Shown: in pieces, positions 1-9,584 of the stretch
Layout: each line of letters starts with the position of its first letter
Position numbering within the stretch: position 1 is the first letter of the stretch
Program-made: the position numbers and the translations under genes
Notes under the pieces: model-generated
Databases searched by the model: none
Told to the model about the DNA's origin: nothing
The model's input: the letters and a program-made list of their open reading frames with translations, nothing else
Source of the DNA: an uncultured Sphingobacterium sp.
GTDB lineage: Bacteria > Bacteroidota > Bacteroidia > Sphingobacteriales > Sphingobacteriaceae
Assembly (NCBI GenBank): GCA_947630335.1
Contig: CANRHE010000007.1
Span: 1-38,833, forward strand
Length of the DNA: 38,833 nucleotides
Direction of reading: 5' to 3'

Positions 1-374
1 TGAGTGGCGATGAAAACCAATAATACAGTACCCAAGATACCCATATTGCGTGAGTTCCATTTGCTGTTCGCATTTCCCGCTGTTTGATTATAACCTACTG
101 GTCTAGCAGATTTGTTTTTTAATGATAAAACAAGTGCGTAGATAGCGTGGATGATAATAGAAGCATAAAGTAGGTATGATACTACCTTAATAGGAGGGAA
201 CGTTGTCATAAAGACAGCATACTTGTTGAAAGCGTAGCCTGCGTCATTTTTGAATAACTGCAAGTTACCAATCAAGTGAACTAACAAGAACATACATAGA
301 AACAGTCCTGTTAAGCTCATGATTAGTTTCTTTCCTAATGAAGAACTAAATAGCGGCTTTGATTTACTACTCAT
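1..374 (-). CDS. sdhC: Succinate dehydrogenase cytochrome b subunit, 3' end cut by window edge
   Basis: Reverse-strand reading from ATG at 374 gives MSSKSKPLFSSSLGKKLIMSLTGLFLCMFLLVHLIGNLQLF..., a b558-type SDH cytochrome b N-terminus; open to position 1 (not in the ORF track because it is truncated). Confidence 0.85.
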   Translation of the reverse strand, partial: MSSKSKPLFSSSLGKKLIMSLTGLFLCMFLLVHLIGNLQLFKNDAGYAFNKYAVFMTTFPPIKVVSYLLYASIIIHAIYALVLSLKNKSARPVGYNQTAGNANSKWNSRNMGILGTVLLVFIAT

Positions 375-525
375 TATCGTTTAAAATTTATTTTTCCTGC
401 AAAAATATCTAAATCATTTCAAAAGTTGACTTTAAAACAACAATTAAACCTAATTTAGAATAGTTCTAAATTTTGTTGAATATCGTGTCAAAATATCACT
501 CTAATCTAAGTGAAATAATCTTTAC

Positions 526-569
526 AAAAAAAGACAGCGTAACCCTTTCTCAGAATTACGCTGTCTTTA
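526..569 (-). terminator. Intrinsic terminator of the beta-barrel gene
   Basis: 13-bp inverted repeat aaagacagcgtaa/ttacgctgtcttt, 20 bp beyond the minus-strand stop, A/T-rich flanks. Confidence 0.75.
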
Positions 570-588
570 TTATGTATAAATATTCTAT

Positions 589-1200
589 TTAAAATATTGC
601 ATAACCTACGCTTAATGTCCATAGATTAAGCTTTTGTTTCTGGCCCTCATACTTACTAATATTACCTAAACCAAGTTCGTATCTTAAGTCTACTGAAAAG
701 CTTAGAACATCAACACCTGTTCCGAATACTAAAGATGAAAATTGTTTTTTATAATTTGTTAATGCCTCTTTGTAAGCTTGATTAACACTTTCAGCATATG
801 GGTTCTTTTCGCTAAGTACAAAAGAGAACAAAGGACCTGCTTGTATCTTAGCATTTGCTAAACCTAAAGAAAAGTTTCTTGATAATAGAATTGGAATATC
901 AATATTAGTGAATTTTACATCTCCTTTTATGATATCTGTGGCAGCATCGTTTAGGTTAGGGTGGATAGAAGCAGTTTTACTCGTGAAGTATGCTTCTGGT
1001 TGAATATAATATTTGTTTGTGCCCACACGTCCCCAAATACCTGCCAAATAACCAGCTTTGCTTTCCGAATTAAACCATTTGTCATTTGATTTCAATTCAG
1101 AAAAATTCATCCCAGCTTTAACACCTAATTTTAACTGTTGAGCGAATGAAAAAGTTGAAAAACCAATTAATGCTAATGTTGTAATTATTACTCTTTTCAT
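589..1200 (-). CDS. Outer-membrane beta-barrel protein (PorT-like family)
   Basis: Signal peptide MKRVIITTLALIGFSTFSFAQ; LKLGVKAGMNFSEL start and terminal LWTLSVGYAIF beta-barrel pattern. Confidence 0.8.
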   Translation of the reverse strand: MKRVIITTLALIGFSTFSFAQQLKLGVKAGMNFSELKSNDKWFNSESKAGYLAGIWGRVGTNKYYIQPEAYFTSKTASIHPNLNDAATDIIKGDVKFTNIDIPILLSRNFSLGLANAKIQAGPLFSFVLSEKNPYAESVNQAYKEALTNYKKQFSSLVFGTGVDVLSFSVDLRYELGLGNISKYEGQKQKLNLWTLSVGYAIF

Positions 1201-1265
1201 AAATAAAAATCTTATTTTAGAGGTGAATTAATGTGATTAATATATAACCATATTTTAAAAAAATT

Positions 1266-1481
1266 ATGACAATGTTCAAAATTACGAAATCTCAATGGGA
1301 TATACTGAAAATAAAATTAACAAGGAAGTACAACAGTTTGTCTGAAGCAGATTTGGAATACAAGGATGGTGAGGAAGAACAATTAATTTCTAGGTTGGCG
1401 TTGCGCCTAAATCGTACACGTGAGTATGTTTTATTTACGCTGTCTAAACAATTGGAGGATTTGGATAATGGTCGTTTATAA
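1266..1481 (+). CDS. Small CsbD-like protein
   Basis: 71 aa, W..LK.KL..KY..L.EADL.Y..G.EE.L pattern resembling CsbD-family proteins. Confidence 0.5.
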   Translation: MTMFKITKSQWDILKIKLTRKYNSLSEADLEYKDGEEEQLISRLALRLNRTREYVLFTLSKQLEDLDNGRL

Positions 1482-1493
1482 AATTGTACATTT

Positions 1494-1829
1494 GTGGAAA
1501 TTACATGGAATGAATTTTTAAAGGTAGATCTAAGAGTTGGGACAATTCTTGAAGTACATGATTTTCCTGAAGCTCGTAAACCAGCTTATCAGTTGTTGAT
1601 TGATTTTGGTGATGACTTAGGTGTTAAGAAATCATCAGCACAAATAACAGCTCTATATAGTAAGGAAGAATTGATTGGACGGCAAATTATTGCCGTTGTT
1701 AATTTTCCTAAAAAACAGATTGGAAAATTTATGTCCGAATGTTTAGTAACTGGTTTTGAAGACGAAAATGGAGATATTGTATTATCTACTGTAGAACGAA
1801 ATGTGCCGAATGGAACAAAAATGTTATAA
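1494..1829 (+). CDS. csaA: tRNA-binding domain protein CsaA (GTG start)
   Basis: ITWNEFLKVDLRVGTILEVHDFPEARKPAYQLLIDFG...GVKKSSAQIT is the CsaA/EMAPII-like OB fold signature. Confidence 0.9.
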   Translation: MEITWNEFLKVDLRVGTILEVHDFPEARKPAYQLLIDFGDDLGVKKSSAQITALYSKEELIGRQIIAVVNFPKKQIGKFMSECLVTGFEDENGDIVLSTVERNVPNGTKML

Positions 1830-1832
1830 TTG

Positions 1833-2306
1833 ATGCGCATATATAATTTTGAGAAGGAAGACGAAACAGCAATAAATATTGATGAGCTTTATATGCGTGA
1901 AGCCTATAAATTAGCACAGCAAGCTTTTGAAGAAGATGAAATTCCGATAGGAGCTATCATTGTTGCACAAGGCAAAATCATTGGTAAAGGCTATAATCTT
2001 ACTGAGCGATTGAATGATGTTACAGCTCATGCAGAAATGCAAGCTTTCACTGCTGCGGCCAATTATTTGGGTGGAAAATATTTAAAAGACTGTACCTTGT
2101 ATGTTACTGTAGAACCTTGCGTTATGTGTGCAGGTGCTTCTTATTGGACACAGATCTCTAGAATTGTATACGGTGCTCGTGATGAGAAGCGTGGATATTC
2201 TTCTTTTCATGACAAGATAATACATCCTAAAACACAAATCGTAAGCGGCGTTCTTGAAGAAGAATGTGCCTCGTTAATGAAAAATTTCTTTCGTAATAAA
2301 AGATGA
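1833..2306 (+). CDS. tadA: Nucleoside deaminase, tRNA adenosine(34) deaminase-like
   Basis: Zinc deaminase motifs HAEMQAF and PCVMCAGA; ATG at 1833 preferred to the TTG at 1830. Confidence 0.85.
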   Translation: MRIYNFEKEDETAINIDELYMREAYKLAQQAFEEDEIPIGAIIVAQGKIIGKGYNLTERLNDVTAHAEMQAFTAAANYLGGKYLKDCTLYVTVEPCVMCAGASYWTQISRIVYGARDEKRGYSSFHDKIIHPKTQIVSGVLEEECASLMKNFFRNKR

Positions 2307-2398
2307 TTTTTCCACAATATGGCAATTCTATGAACTAATTGTTTCAATGAATTGTTATATTCGTGATATATAAGTACAATAAATTAAAAAATAATATT

Positions 2399-3007
2399 AT
2401 GGCATTTCAATTAGAAGCGTTACCATACGCAAATGAAGCACTAGAACCACATATCGACAGAGAAACTATGGAAATTCACCATGATCGTCATCATCAAGCT
2501 TATGTAGATAACTTGAATAAGGCTATCGCGGGTACTGATGCAGAAAATGCTTCTTTGGAGGATATTATAACAAATATTAGTAAGTATAGTCCTGCAGTTC
2601 GTAATAACGGCGGTGGTCACTATAACCATAAGTTATTTTGGTCAATTTTAGGACCTAATGCTGGCGGTGAACCAACTGGTGAATTAGCAACAGCTATTAA
2701 CGAGGCTTTTGGGTCTTTTGCTGAGTTGAAGACTCAATTGCAAAATGCAGGTGCAACTCGTTTCGGGTCTGGATGGGCTTGGCTTATCGTAGATGCAACT
2801 GGTAAATTAGCCGTTACATCAACACCTAATCAAGATAATCCTTTGATGGATGTAGCTGAGGTAAAAGGAACACCTATTTTAGGAATTGATGTTTGGGAAC
2901 ATGCTTATTACTTAAAGTTTCAAAATAAACGTCCAGCTTACCTAGAAGAAATTTTTAATGTAATTAACTGGGATGCTGTTTCTGCTAATTATGCAGCAGC
3001 TAAATAG
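2399..3007 (+). CDS. Fe/Mn superoxide dismutase
   Basis: [40 protein letters not shown]... [18 protein letters not shown]; conserved start is the ATG at 2399, not the upstream GTG at 2363. Confidence 0.93.
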   Translation: MAFQLEALPYANEALEPHIDRETMEIHHDRHHQAYVDNLNKAIAGTDAENASLEDIITNISKYSPAVRNNGGGHYNHKLFWSILGPNAGGEPTGELATAINEAFGSFAELKTQLQNAGATRFGSGWAWLIVDATGKLAVTSTPNQDNPLMDVAEVKGTPILGIDVWEHAYYLKFQNKRPAYLEEIFNVINWDAVSANYAAAK

Positions 3008-3031
3008 TTGAATTAGTTTAATATAATACAG

Positions 3032-3068
3032 AAAAGAGCGATGTAATTATTACATCGCTCTTTTTTTT
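3032..3068 (+). terminator. Intrinsic terminator downstream of sod
   Basis: agagcgatgtaa/ttacatcgctct hairpin followed by T8. Confidence 0.9.
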
Positions 3069-3227
3069 GTTTAAAAATCACAGCTGTTATATGTATCTAC
3101 ATGAAGCTTTAATAATACTATCGTAATTAGTGCAAACTATTTCCAGATGTACTCGTACTATGCACTAGACTTCGCATAGTATTGAGCGTACATGATACGG
3201 GTTTTATACGGAGATTAATCGGCTTCA

Positions 3228-3260
3228 TCCGAATGAAGTCCGAATGAAGTCCGAGTGAAG
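3228..3260. repeat. Three tandem copies of an 11-bp unit (tccgaatgaag, tccgaatgaag, tccgagtgaag)
   Basis: Direct reading; two identical copies and one with a single substitution, followed by a partial tccg. Confidence 0.85.
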
Positions 3261-3375
3261 TCCGTGTTATCTAAAAGTCTATTACGGAAAAGGTACTAAT
3301 AAGTCTGGTCTGAAAGAGGATTAGTTACTTATTACAGCCAGTGCACAATTGTCTATATTTTAGTAACTTTGTAAC

Positions 3376-4245
3376 ATGAAACCTATTCAATTTACGGTAT
3401 CAGTTTATGATGAGGGGGTATTTGCGGTACTCGAAGACAAGAAAGAGAATTTCTATAACTATTATCATCGACATGATGAGGCCCAAATTACTTATATTCT
3501 AAAAGGTAAAGGGACTATTATGGTCGGTAATGTATTACAGTCATTTCATTCTGGTGATGTTTTCGTTCTAAAACCAAACGAACCTCATATGCTAGATCGT
3601 GAATACGAGAGTGAAGATGCAAAGGGAGATATACATGCTATTCATATCTTTGTAAATCTGGAGCGAATGAAAAAACTATACCATATTCCAGAGTTTGAAG
3701 TAGTAAGAGACTATCTTTTAGATTTGGATACGAGTAAGAAATTAGATAGTACTATCGCAAGTTCGATGATCCATTTTTTTACTAATCTTTTAGTAAAAAC
3801 TGGTATGCCTAAGTTTACAGAGTTTCTGTCTCTATTAAATACCTTGGCCCTCCATAAGTCAGATGCTGTCTCATTATATTCAGGAGTCCGAAGTGTAAGC
3901 TATTCTGATAAGGATGGTGTTCGCATTAGCCAAGTTTATAAGTATACTTTTGATCATTATTATGAAGATATATCTGTCGATCAATTAGCTGCCCTTGTCC
4001 ATATGACGCCAACCTCCTTTTGTAAATTCTTCAAAAAGCACACCATGAAGACTTATATCTCCTTTCTTAATGAGGTACGTATTGAAAAGGCTTGTCAGAT
4101 CTTATTAAATAATAAGGCTGAAAATATAGCGGAAGCTGCATTTCAGGTAGGGTTTAATAATATTGTACATTTTAATAGGGTTTTTAAAGCGATTACTTCT
4201 ACTTCTCCACGTAAGTATATTGCTATGCATTCAAGGGATATTTAA
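3376..4245 (+). CDS. AraC family transcriptional regulator with N-terminal cupin
   Basis: N-terminal HRHDEAQITYILKGKGTIMVG cupin; C-terminal double HTH ending NIAEAAFQVGFNNIVHFNRVFKAITSTSPRKY. Confidence 0.9.
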   Translation: MKPIQFTVSVYDEGVFAVLEDKKENFYNYYHRHDEAQITYILKGKGTIMVGNVLQSFHSGDVFVLKPNEPHMLDREYESEDAKGDIHAIHIFVNLERMKKLYHIPEFEVVRDYLLDLDTSKKLDSTIASSMIHFFTNLLVKTGMPKFTEFLSLLNTLALHKSDAVSLYSGVRSVSYSDKDGVRISQVYKYTFDHYYEDISVDQLAALVHMTPTSFCKFFKKHTMKTYISFLNEVRIEKACQILLNNKAENIAEAAFQVGFNNIVHFNRVFKAITSTSPRKYIAMHSRDI

Positions 4246-4394
4246 TCTTATTTTATAATCTTTAATTGGTGTTAAAGGTTTGTTTTTACTCTTATTTGAC
4301 TTGTTGAGGATAAAATAGGTTGACTTTTGGACAATCATAGTTTAGCGATCCCTTTAATATTATTCGTAACTTTATCTCAATAAAATATTAAATT

Positions 4395-6032
4395 ATGTTA
4401 AAAGGATTTTTTAATGTTCCGGCTCCGGTGAATGAACCTGTATATTCATATGCACCTGGTACAAATGAGAGAGCTTTGTTGAGAGAGGCTATTGCTACAG
4501 CAAGAGCACAAGAGATAGATATTCCAATGTATATTGGTTCTGAGGAAGTTCGTACAGATAAAAAAGTAAAATTAACACCTCCTCATGATCATCAACATGT
4601 ATTAGGATACTACTCACAAGGTACTAAACAACATGTTGCGGATGCTATTGACGCTGCCTTAGCAGCAAAAAGTAAATGGGAAAATTTGCCGTGGGAACAA
4701 CGTGCTGCTATTTTCTTAAAAGCTGCAGATTTGATTTCGACGAAATACCGTTATAAATTAAATGCGGCAACTATGTTGGGACAATCAAAAAGTCCTTACC
4801 AAGCAGAGATTGATTCCGCATGTGAGATTATCGACTTTTTACGTTTCAATGTGAAGTATATGTCGGAGATCTATCAGCAGCAACCACCCGCAAATAGCAA
4901 AGGTGTATGGAATAGAGTGGAGCAACGCCCATTAGAAGGGTTTGTATTTGCACTGACACCATTTAACTTCACGGCTATTGCAGGAAACTTACCTACTTGT
5001 GTAGCTATGATGGGTAATGTTGTGGTATGGAAACCTTCCAATGCTCAAATTTATTCTGCAAACGTATTGATGGAAATCTTCAAAGAAGCAGGACTTCCTG
5101 ATGGTGTTATCAACTTAGTATTTGTTTCAGGACCAGATGCAGGTGATGTTATCTTCAAGCACCCTGATTTTGCAGGAATTCACTTTACGGGATCAACTAG
5201 TGTTTTCCAAGATATTTGGAAGACTATTGGTGAGAATATTCACTTGTATAAAACATATCCACGTATTGTAGGTGAGACAGGTGGTAAAGACTTTATCGTT
5301 GCACATTCATCGGCAGACCTTAAGGTTTTGAATACAGCATTAGTTCGTGGTGCTTTTGAGTTTCAAGGACAAAAATGTTCAGCAGCTTCACGTGCATATA
5401 TCCCTCAATCCTTATGGGGTGATTTGAAACCATTGATGGAAGCAGATATTAACTCATTCAAAATCGGTGGAACTGAAGATTTTTCTAACTTTATCAATGC
5501 AGTTATCGATGAGAAGGCTTTCGATAAAATCGCAAAATATATTGATAGAGCAAAAGAATCAAAGGATGCTGAGGTTATTATCGGAGGTGAATATGACAAA
5601 TCGAAAGGATACTTTATAAAGCCTACAGTAATCTTAGCTAAAACTCCAGATTATGAAACATTATCGGAGGAATTATTCGGTCCCGTGTTAACGGTGTATG
5701 TATATGAAGATGCTAAGTTTGAAGAAACATTAAAGTTAGTGGACTCTACTTCAATCTATGCGCTTACAGGTTCGATTATAGCACAAGATCGTTATGCTAT
5801 TGATCAAGCGACTACTGCGTTACGTAATGCAGCAGGTAACTTTTATATTAATGATAAATGTACGGGTGCCGTAGTAGGTCAACAACCATTCGGTGGAGCT
5901 CGTGGTTCCGGTACAAATGATAAAGCTGGGTCAATGATTAACTTATTACGTTGGGTTTCTCCACGCACTATCAAAGAAACATTTACACCAGATACAGATT
6001 ATAGGTATCCTTTCTTATCGGAAGAGAATTAG
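4395..6032 (+). CDS. pruA: L-glutamate gamma-semialdehyde (1-pyrroline-5-carboxylate) dehydrogenase
   Basis: Aldehyde dehydrogenase motifs FTGSTSVF, VGETGGKDF, FEFQGQKCSAASRAYIP; length and C-terminus typical of P5CDH. Confidence 0.93.
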   Translation: MLKGFFNVPAPVNEPVYSYAPGTNERALLREAIATARAQEIDIPMYIGSEEVRTDKKVKLTPPHDHQHVLGYYSQGTKQHVADAIDAALAAKSKWENLPWEQRAAIFLKAADLISTKYRYKLNAATMLGQSKSPYQAEIDSACEIIDFLRFNVKYMSEIYQQQPPANSKGVWNRVEQRPLEGFVFALTPFNFTAIAGNLPTCVAMMGNVVVWKPSNAQIYSANVLMEIFKEAGLPDGVINLVFVSGPDAGDVIFKHPDFAGIHFTGSTSVFQDIWKTIGENIHLYKTYPRIVGETGGKDFIVAHSSADLKVLNTALVRGAFEFQGQKCSAASRAYIPQSLWGDLKPLMEADINSFKIGGTEDFSNFINAVIDEKAFDKIAKYIDRAKESKDAEVIIGGEYDKSKGYFIKPTVILAKTPDYETLSEELFGPVLTVYVYEDAKFEETLKLVDSTSIYALTGSIIAQDRYAIDQATTALRNAAGNFYINDKCTGAVVGQQPFGGARGSGTNDKAGSMINLLRWVSPRTIKETFTPDTDYRYPFLSEEN

Positions 6033-6047
6033 TCTGATTTTTAGTAA

Positions 6048-6088
6048 AATAAAAAAAGTCAAGCATTAATGCTTGACTTTTTTTATTT
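6048..6088 (+). terminator. Intrinsic terminator downstream of pruA
   Basis: aaaaaaagtcaagcat/atgcttgacttttttt perfect inverted repeat with T tract. Confidence 0.88.
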
Positions 6089-6204
6089 TAGGTGTAACGT
6101 TTTCAATTTAATAATACTAACCAATTAGAATATTTGTAAAACATACTTTACTGACTAGTTATTATGTTTTGCAATACACTACAAATACCTAATAAATATA
6201 TGTT

Positions 6205-7692
6205 ATGTTTTTCAAATTATTGAGATTAGAATGGAAGTCTTTTTTTAGATCCGCCAGTTTTGGTAAAGGGCTTGCTGTTAAATTGATGCTGGCTTTTCTT
6301 AGCCTGTATTTTTTTGTTTGTTTTTTAGCATTGGGTATAGGTATCTTTTTTTTGATTAAAAAAGAGTTTGGATATAATGAACCGATTTTATTTGTTAATA
6401 ATTACCTGCTGATCTGGTTTTTTGGCGAGTTTATTATTCGTTTTCTTTTCCAAAATATTCCAATCGTGGGTATCAAGCCTTTATTTGCACAAGGTATATC
6501 CCGAAGTCGCATTATCAACGTTTTATTGATAAAATCTTTATTTTCTTTTTTCAATTTTATTACGTTAACTGTTGCGATACCTTTTGTAATCGTAAATAGT
6601 ATGGAATCAAGTTATTCGGTTCTGTCATTATTGGGGTGGTTAATAGCTGTTGTCGCTATTGTCTTTTTTCTAAATTTTTTCAATCTGTGGGTACAACAAC
6701 GTTTGGCAAAAGGAATAAAAACTTTGCTGCCCATGATCGTGATTTTGCTGTTGCTGATTGGTCTAGAATATTATAATATTTATTCGGTATCAACGCTATT
6801 CGGTAGCTTTTTTACGTACGTATTACAGTATCCAGTGTTAGGTGTACTGCCTTTTGCACTCGCGTATTATGCTTATAAAATGGTATATGCAGATTTTAGA
6901 AAAAACCTCTATTTGGATACTTTCACACGCAAGGGGGAGGCGGAGGCTAAAATACCTGCTGCGGATTTAACATGGTTAAACAAATTATGTAAACTGGCGC
7001 CATTCATACAGTTGGATATCAAGTTGTTGATGCGTAATAAACGCGCTAAAAATACAGTGTATCTTAGTTTCTTTTTCCTGTTTTACGGTGTTTTTATTTA
7101 CAGTAGCGATTACTACGGCAGTAATAATATTATGCATTTGCTAGTCGGTATTTTAATAACAGGTATTTTCATTATTAATTTTGGGCAATTTATTCCTGCT
7201 TGGGACAGCAGTTATTTTCCATTGTTGCGAACACAGCCTATTCTGGTCAAAGATTATTTGGCTGCTAAAGTATTGTTGATGTACGTATCTGTATTACTAA
7301 TCACCTTATTAAGTCTAGCTTATATCTATTATGGATGGAATACGGTGTATATCAATATAGCTTGTGCTGTATATAACTTGGGTGTAAATATTCCAGTCAT
7401 ATTATTATTCAGTACGATCAATCGTAAACGTATTGATTTGGATCATGGTAGTGTTTTCAATTATCAAGGGATGGGTATCTCTCAGTGGCTGATAAGTATT
7501 CCCTTGCTTTTGATACCCATGATCATTTGGGGAGCCGTAAAGTTTGTTTTCAGTATCTATACTGCTAATATGGTATTGATTGTATTGGGGTGTCTGGGGT
7601 TATTGTTTACCCCATTAATATTAAAAGCTGTAGCGTCTTTATATGTAGAACGACGCTATAAAACGGTAGAAGGTTTTAAACAAAAAGATTAA
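6205..7692 (+). CDS. DUF5687 family membrane protein, likely ABC exporter permease
   Basis: 495 aa polytopic protein; MFFKLLRLEWKSFFRSASFGKGLAVKLMLAF N-terminus; directly followed by an ABC ATPase gene. Confidence 0.75.
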   Translation: MFFKLLRLEWKSFFRSASFGKGLAVKLMLAFLSLYFFVCFLALGIGIFFLIKKEFGYNEPILFVNNYLLIWFFGEFIIRFLFQNIPIVGIKPLFAQGISRSRIINVLLIKSLFSFFNFITLTVAIPFVIVNSMESSYSVLSLLGWLIAVVAIVFFLNFFNLWVQQRLAKGIKTLLPMIVILLLLIGLEYYNIYSVSTLFGSFFTYVLQYPVLGVLPFALAYYAYKMVYADFRKNLYLDTFTRKGEAEAKIPAADLTWLNKLCKLAPFIQLDIKLLMRNKRAKNTVYLSFFFLFYGVFIYSSDYYGSNNIMHLLVGILITGIFIINFGQFIPAWDSSYFPLLRTQPILVKDYLAAKVLLMYVSVLLITLLSLAYIYYGWNTVYINIACAVYNLGVNIPVILLFSTINRKRIDLDHGSVFNYQGMGISQWLISIPLLLIPMIIWGAVKFVFSIYTANMVLIVLGCLGLLFTPLILKAVASLYVERRYKTVEGFKQKD

Positions 7693-7701
7693 TTTAAAAA
7701 G

Positions 7702-8397
7702 ATGATAAGTATTCAGAATTTAACAAAGAGCTATAACGGAACCAAGGTGTTGCAGATTGACTCTTTACATATTGCAAAGGGAGAAAGTGTTGGGCTCGTG
7801 GGAAATAATGGTGCAGGTAAGACGACTTTATTCAGTCTTCTGTTGGATCTCATCCAAGCTAGCACGGGTGAGGTGCGCATACAAGGACAGTTGGTAAATG
7901 AGAGTGAAGAATGGAAAACATTTACCCGTTCATTTTTGGATGAAAGCTTTTTGATTGGATACTTGACGCCAGAGGAGTATTTTTATTTTGTTGGCGATTT
8001 GCAAGGAATAGGTAAAGACGAAGTGGATCTTCATGTTAGTTCATTTACGGAGTTTTTTAACGGAGAGATTTTAGGCAAACGAAAATATATACGCGATCTG
8101 TCTAAGGGAAATCAAAAGAAAGTCGGTATCGTAGGTACGCTGTTGGGTAATCCGGAGTTGGTCGTACTTGATGAGCCTTTCGCTAATTTGGATCCAAGTT
8201 CTCAATATAGACTGAAGAATATTATTTGGGAGTTGATGGATAGAAAAGAGATGACAATTTTGATTTCTAGTCATGACTTAGCCCATACGGTTGAAATATC
8301 CGATCGAATCATTGCTTTAGAAAAGGGTAGTGTGATCAAAGATGTTTCTACTTCTGAAGAGACTTTGGAAGATTTACTCACGTTTTTTGCGATGTAA
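7702..8397 (+). CDS. ABC transporter ATP-binding protein
   Basis: Walker A GNNGAGKTT, signature LSKGNQKKVGI, Walker B LVVLDEPFANLD. Confidence 0.93.
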   Translation: MISIQNLTKSYNGTKVLQIDSLHIAKGESVGLVGNNGAGKTTLFSLLLDLIQASTGEVRIQGQLVNESEEWKTFTRSFLDESFLIGYLTPEEYFYFVGDLQGIGKDEVDLHVSSFTEFFNGEILGKRKYIRDLSKGNQKKVGIVGTLLGNPELVVLDEPFANLDPSSQYRLKNIIWELMDRKEMTILISSHDLAHTVEISDRIIALEKGSVIKDVSTSEETLEDLLTFFAM

Positions 8398-8412
8398 AAT
8401 TTAAAGGTATTG

Positions 8413-8452
8413 GATAAAGCCCCTTAAACATCTTAGATGTAAAGGGGCTTCT
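8413..8452. terminator. Bidirectional terminator between convergent ABC and hmuY genes
   Basis: Outer stem aagcccctt/aaggggctt with inner stem acatct/agatgt. Confidence 0.7.
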
Positions 8453-8488
8453 CACACACTTACTTATAATTAAATTAACGGTCTATTT

Positions 8489-9565
8489 TTATTTTACGAT
8501 AGCGTATTGAATTACCGGTTTTCCGCGGGTCCCACCGTCGTTGGATATAAAACTATTGAACTTCAATTTGTAGATGTTATTTTTATTATCTTTTATTAAA
8601 TAAAAACGATCGGTCTTTACGCCAATATTTGCTCCTGTGGTGGCTCTCCAATTGGAACCTATAGCATCTCTATTTTTAGAGAATACAATATTCGAATTCT
8701 TTAGGTCTGCCGTTGTAAAAGTGTTGTAGGTGACTGGATACTCTGTGGTTGTGATGACTTCTGCAATTTCAGTGCTTTGATGTACATTGCTGAACACTAA
8801 GTCGGAGAAATTATACGCTACGGGCTCTGTGCCGAATACCGTTTTGTAAACAGAATAACCCCATACAAAGTCCCAGTTGTCCTTTTGCGGTTCTACCTGA
8901 ACGGTAGTGCCCGAGGTAAGCGATACAAAATTAAAATTGTAGGTAGGGTCTTTGGTAACCGTGATAGTTTTAAAATTACTTTCTTGCGTAATCGTACCGT
9001 ATTGTACGGTATAACCTCCACTGCTGTTTCTAGAAACTTTTAATTTAACCCACGGACGAGGAGCGATGCCCCCACCAGTTCCTCGATTTAAGATAATAAC
9101 CTTATTCTCGCTTTCTGTAGCGGATATTGCAGGGATCACGGTAGTATTTAATGATCCATCTAGGCCATCGAAGTAGTTGAAATCGAGTGAAGAAGGACTG
9201 GCTTGTGATACTGCTAAGGTAAGCCCAACGGTATCTTGTGCTGTAATGTCGGTGAGGCTCGTTTTATTTGTCACTTTAGCACCTGCGCTTGTGCTGTTAT
9301 TTAAAATCACCCGAAATTGTGTGTTAGCCGCAAATCCTAAGTCCCAAGCGGTACGTGCTACCGGAGTCTGTGTATCGGTACTTAAGTCGACATAGACTAT
9401 ATTTCCGGCCGAGGTACCTGCTTCGGTACCGAAAATTCCATTTAGTGTTAATGTGCTCCCTTCTGATGGAGGAACCACAAGGATAGGTTCTGCCGTATTA
9501 TCTTTGCATGATGCGAATGAAGCTGCAACTAAGCTGATAGCCGCTATTGTCTTGATTTTATACAT
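8489..9565 (-). CDS. HmuY family heme-binding lipoprotein
   Basis: Lipobox VAASFASC; HmuY-like pattern VDLSTDTQTPVARTAWDLGFAANTQFRVILNNSTSAGAK... and WDFVWGYSVY; adjacent to TonB-dependent receptor. Confidence 0.85.
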   Translation of the reverse strand: MYKIKTIAAISLVAASFASCKDNTAEPILVVPPSEGSTLTLNGIFGTEAGTSAGNIVYVDLSTDTQTPVARTAWDLGFAANTQFRVILNNSTSAGAKVTNKTSLTDITAQDTVGLTLAVSQASPSSLDFNYFDGLDGSLNTTVIPAISATESENKVIILNRGTGGGIAPRPWVKLKVSRNSSGGYTVQYGTITQESNFKTITVTKDPTYNFNFVSLTSGTTVQVEPQKDNWDFVWGYSVYKTVFGTEPVAYNFSDLVFSNVHQSTEIAEVITTTEYPVTYNTFTTADLKNSNIVFSKNRDAIGSNWRATTGANIGVKTDRFYLIKDNKNNIYKLKFNSFISNDGGTRGKPVIQYAIVK

Positions 9566-9584
9566 TTTTTTTATAAATTAATTG

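Noticed and set aside
1487-1494. TACATTTG promoter -7 match before csaA
   Set aside because: It overlaps the GTG start codon itself, so a transcript from it would begin inside csaA; likely chance or csaA is read with the upstream gene.
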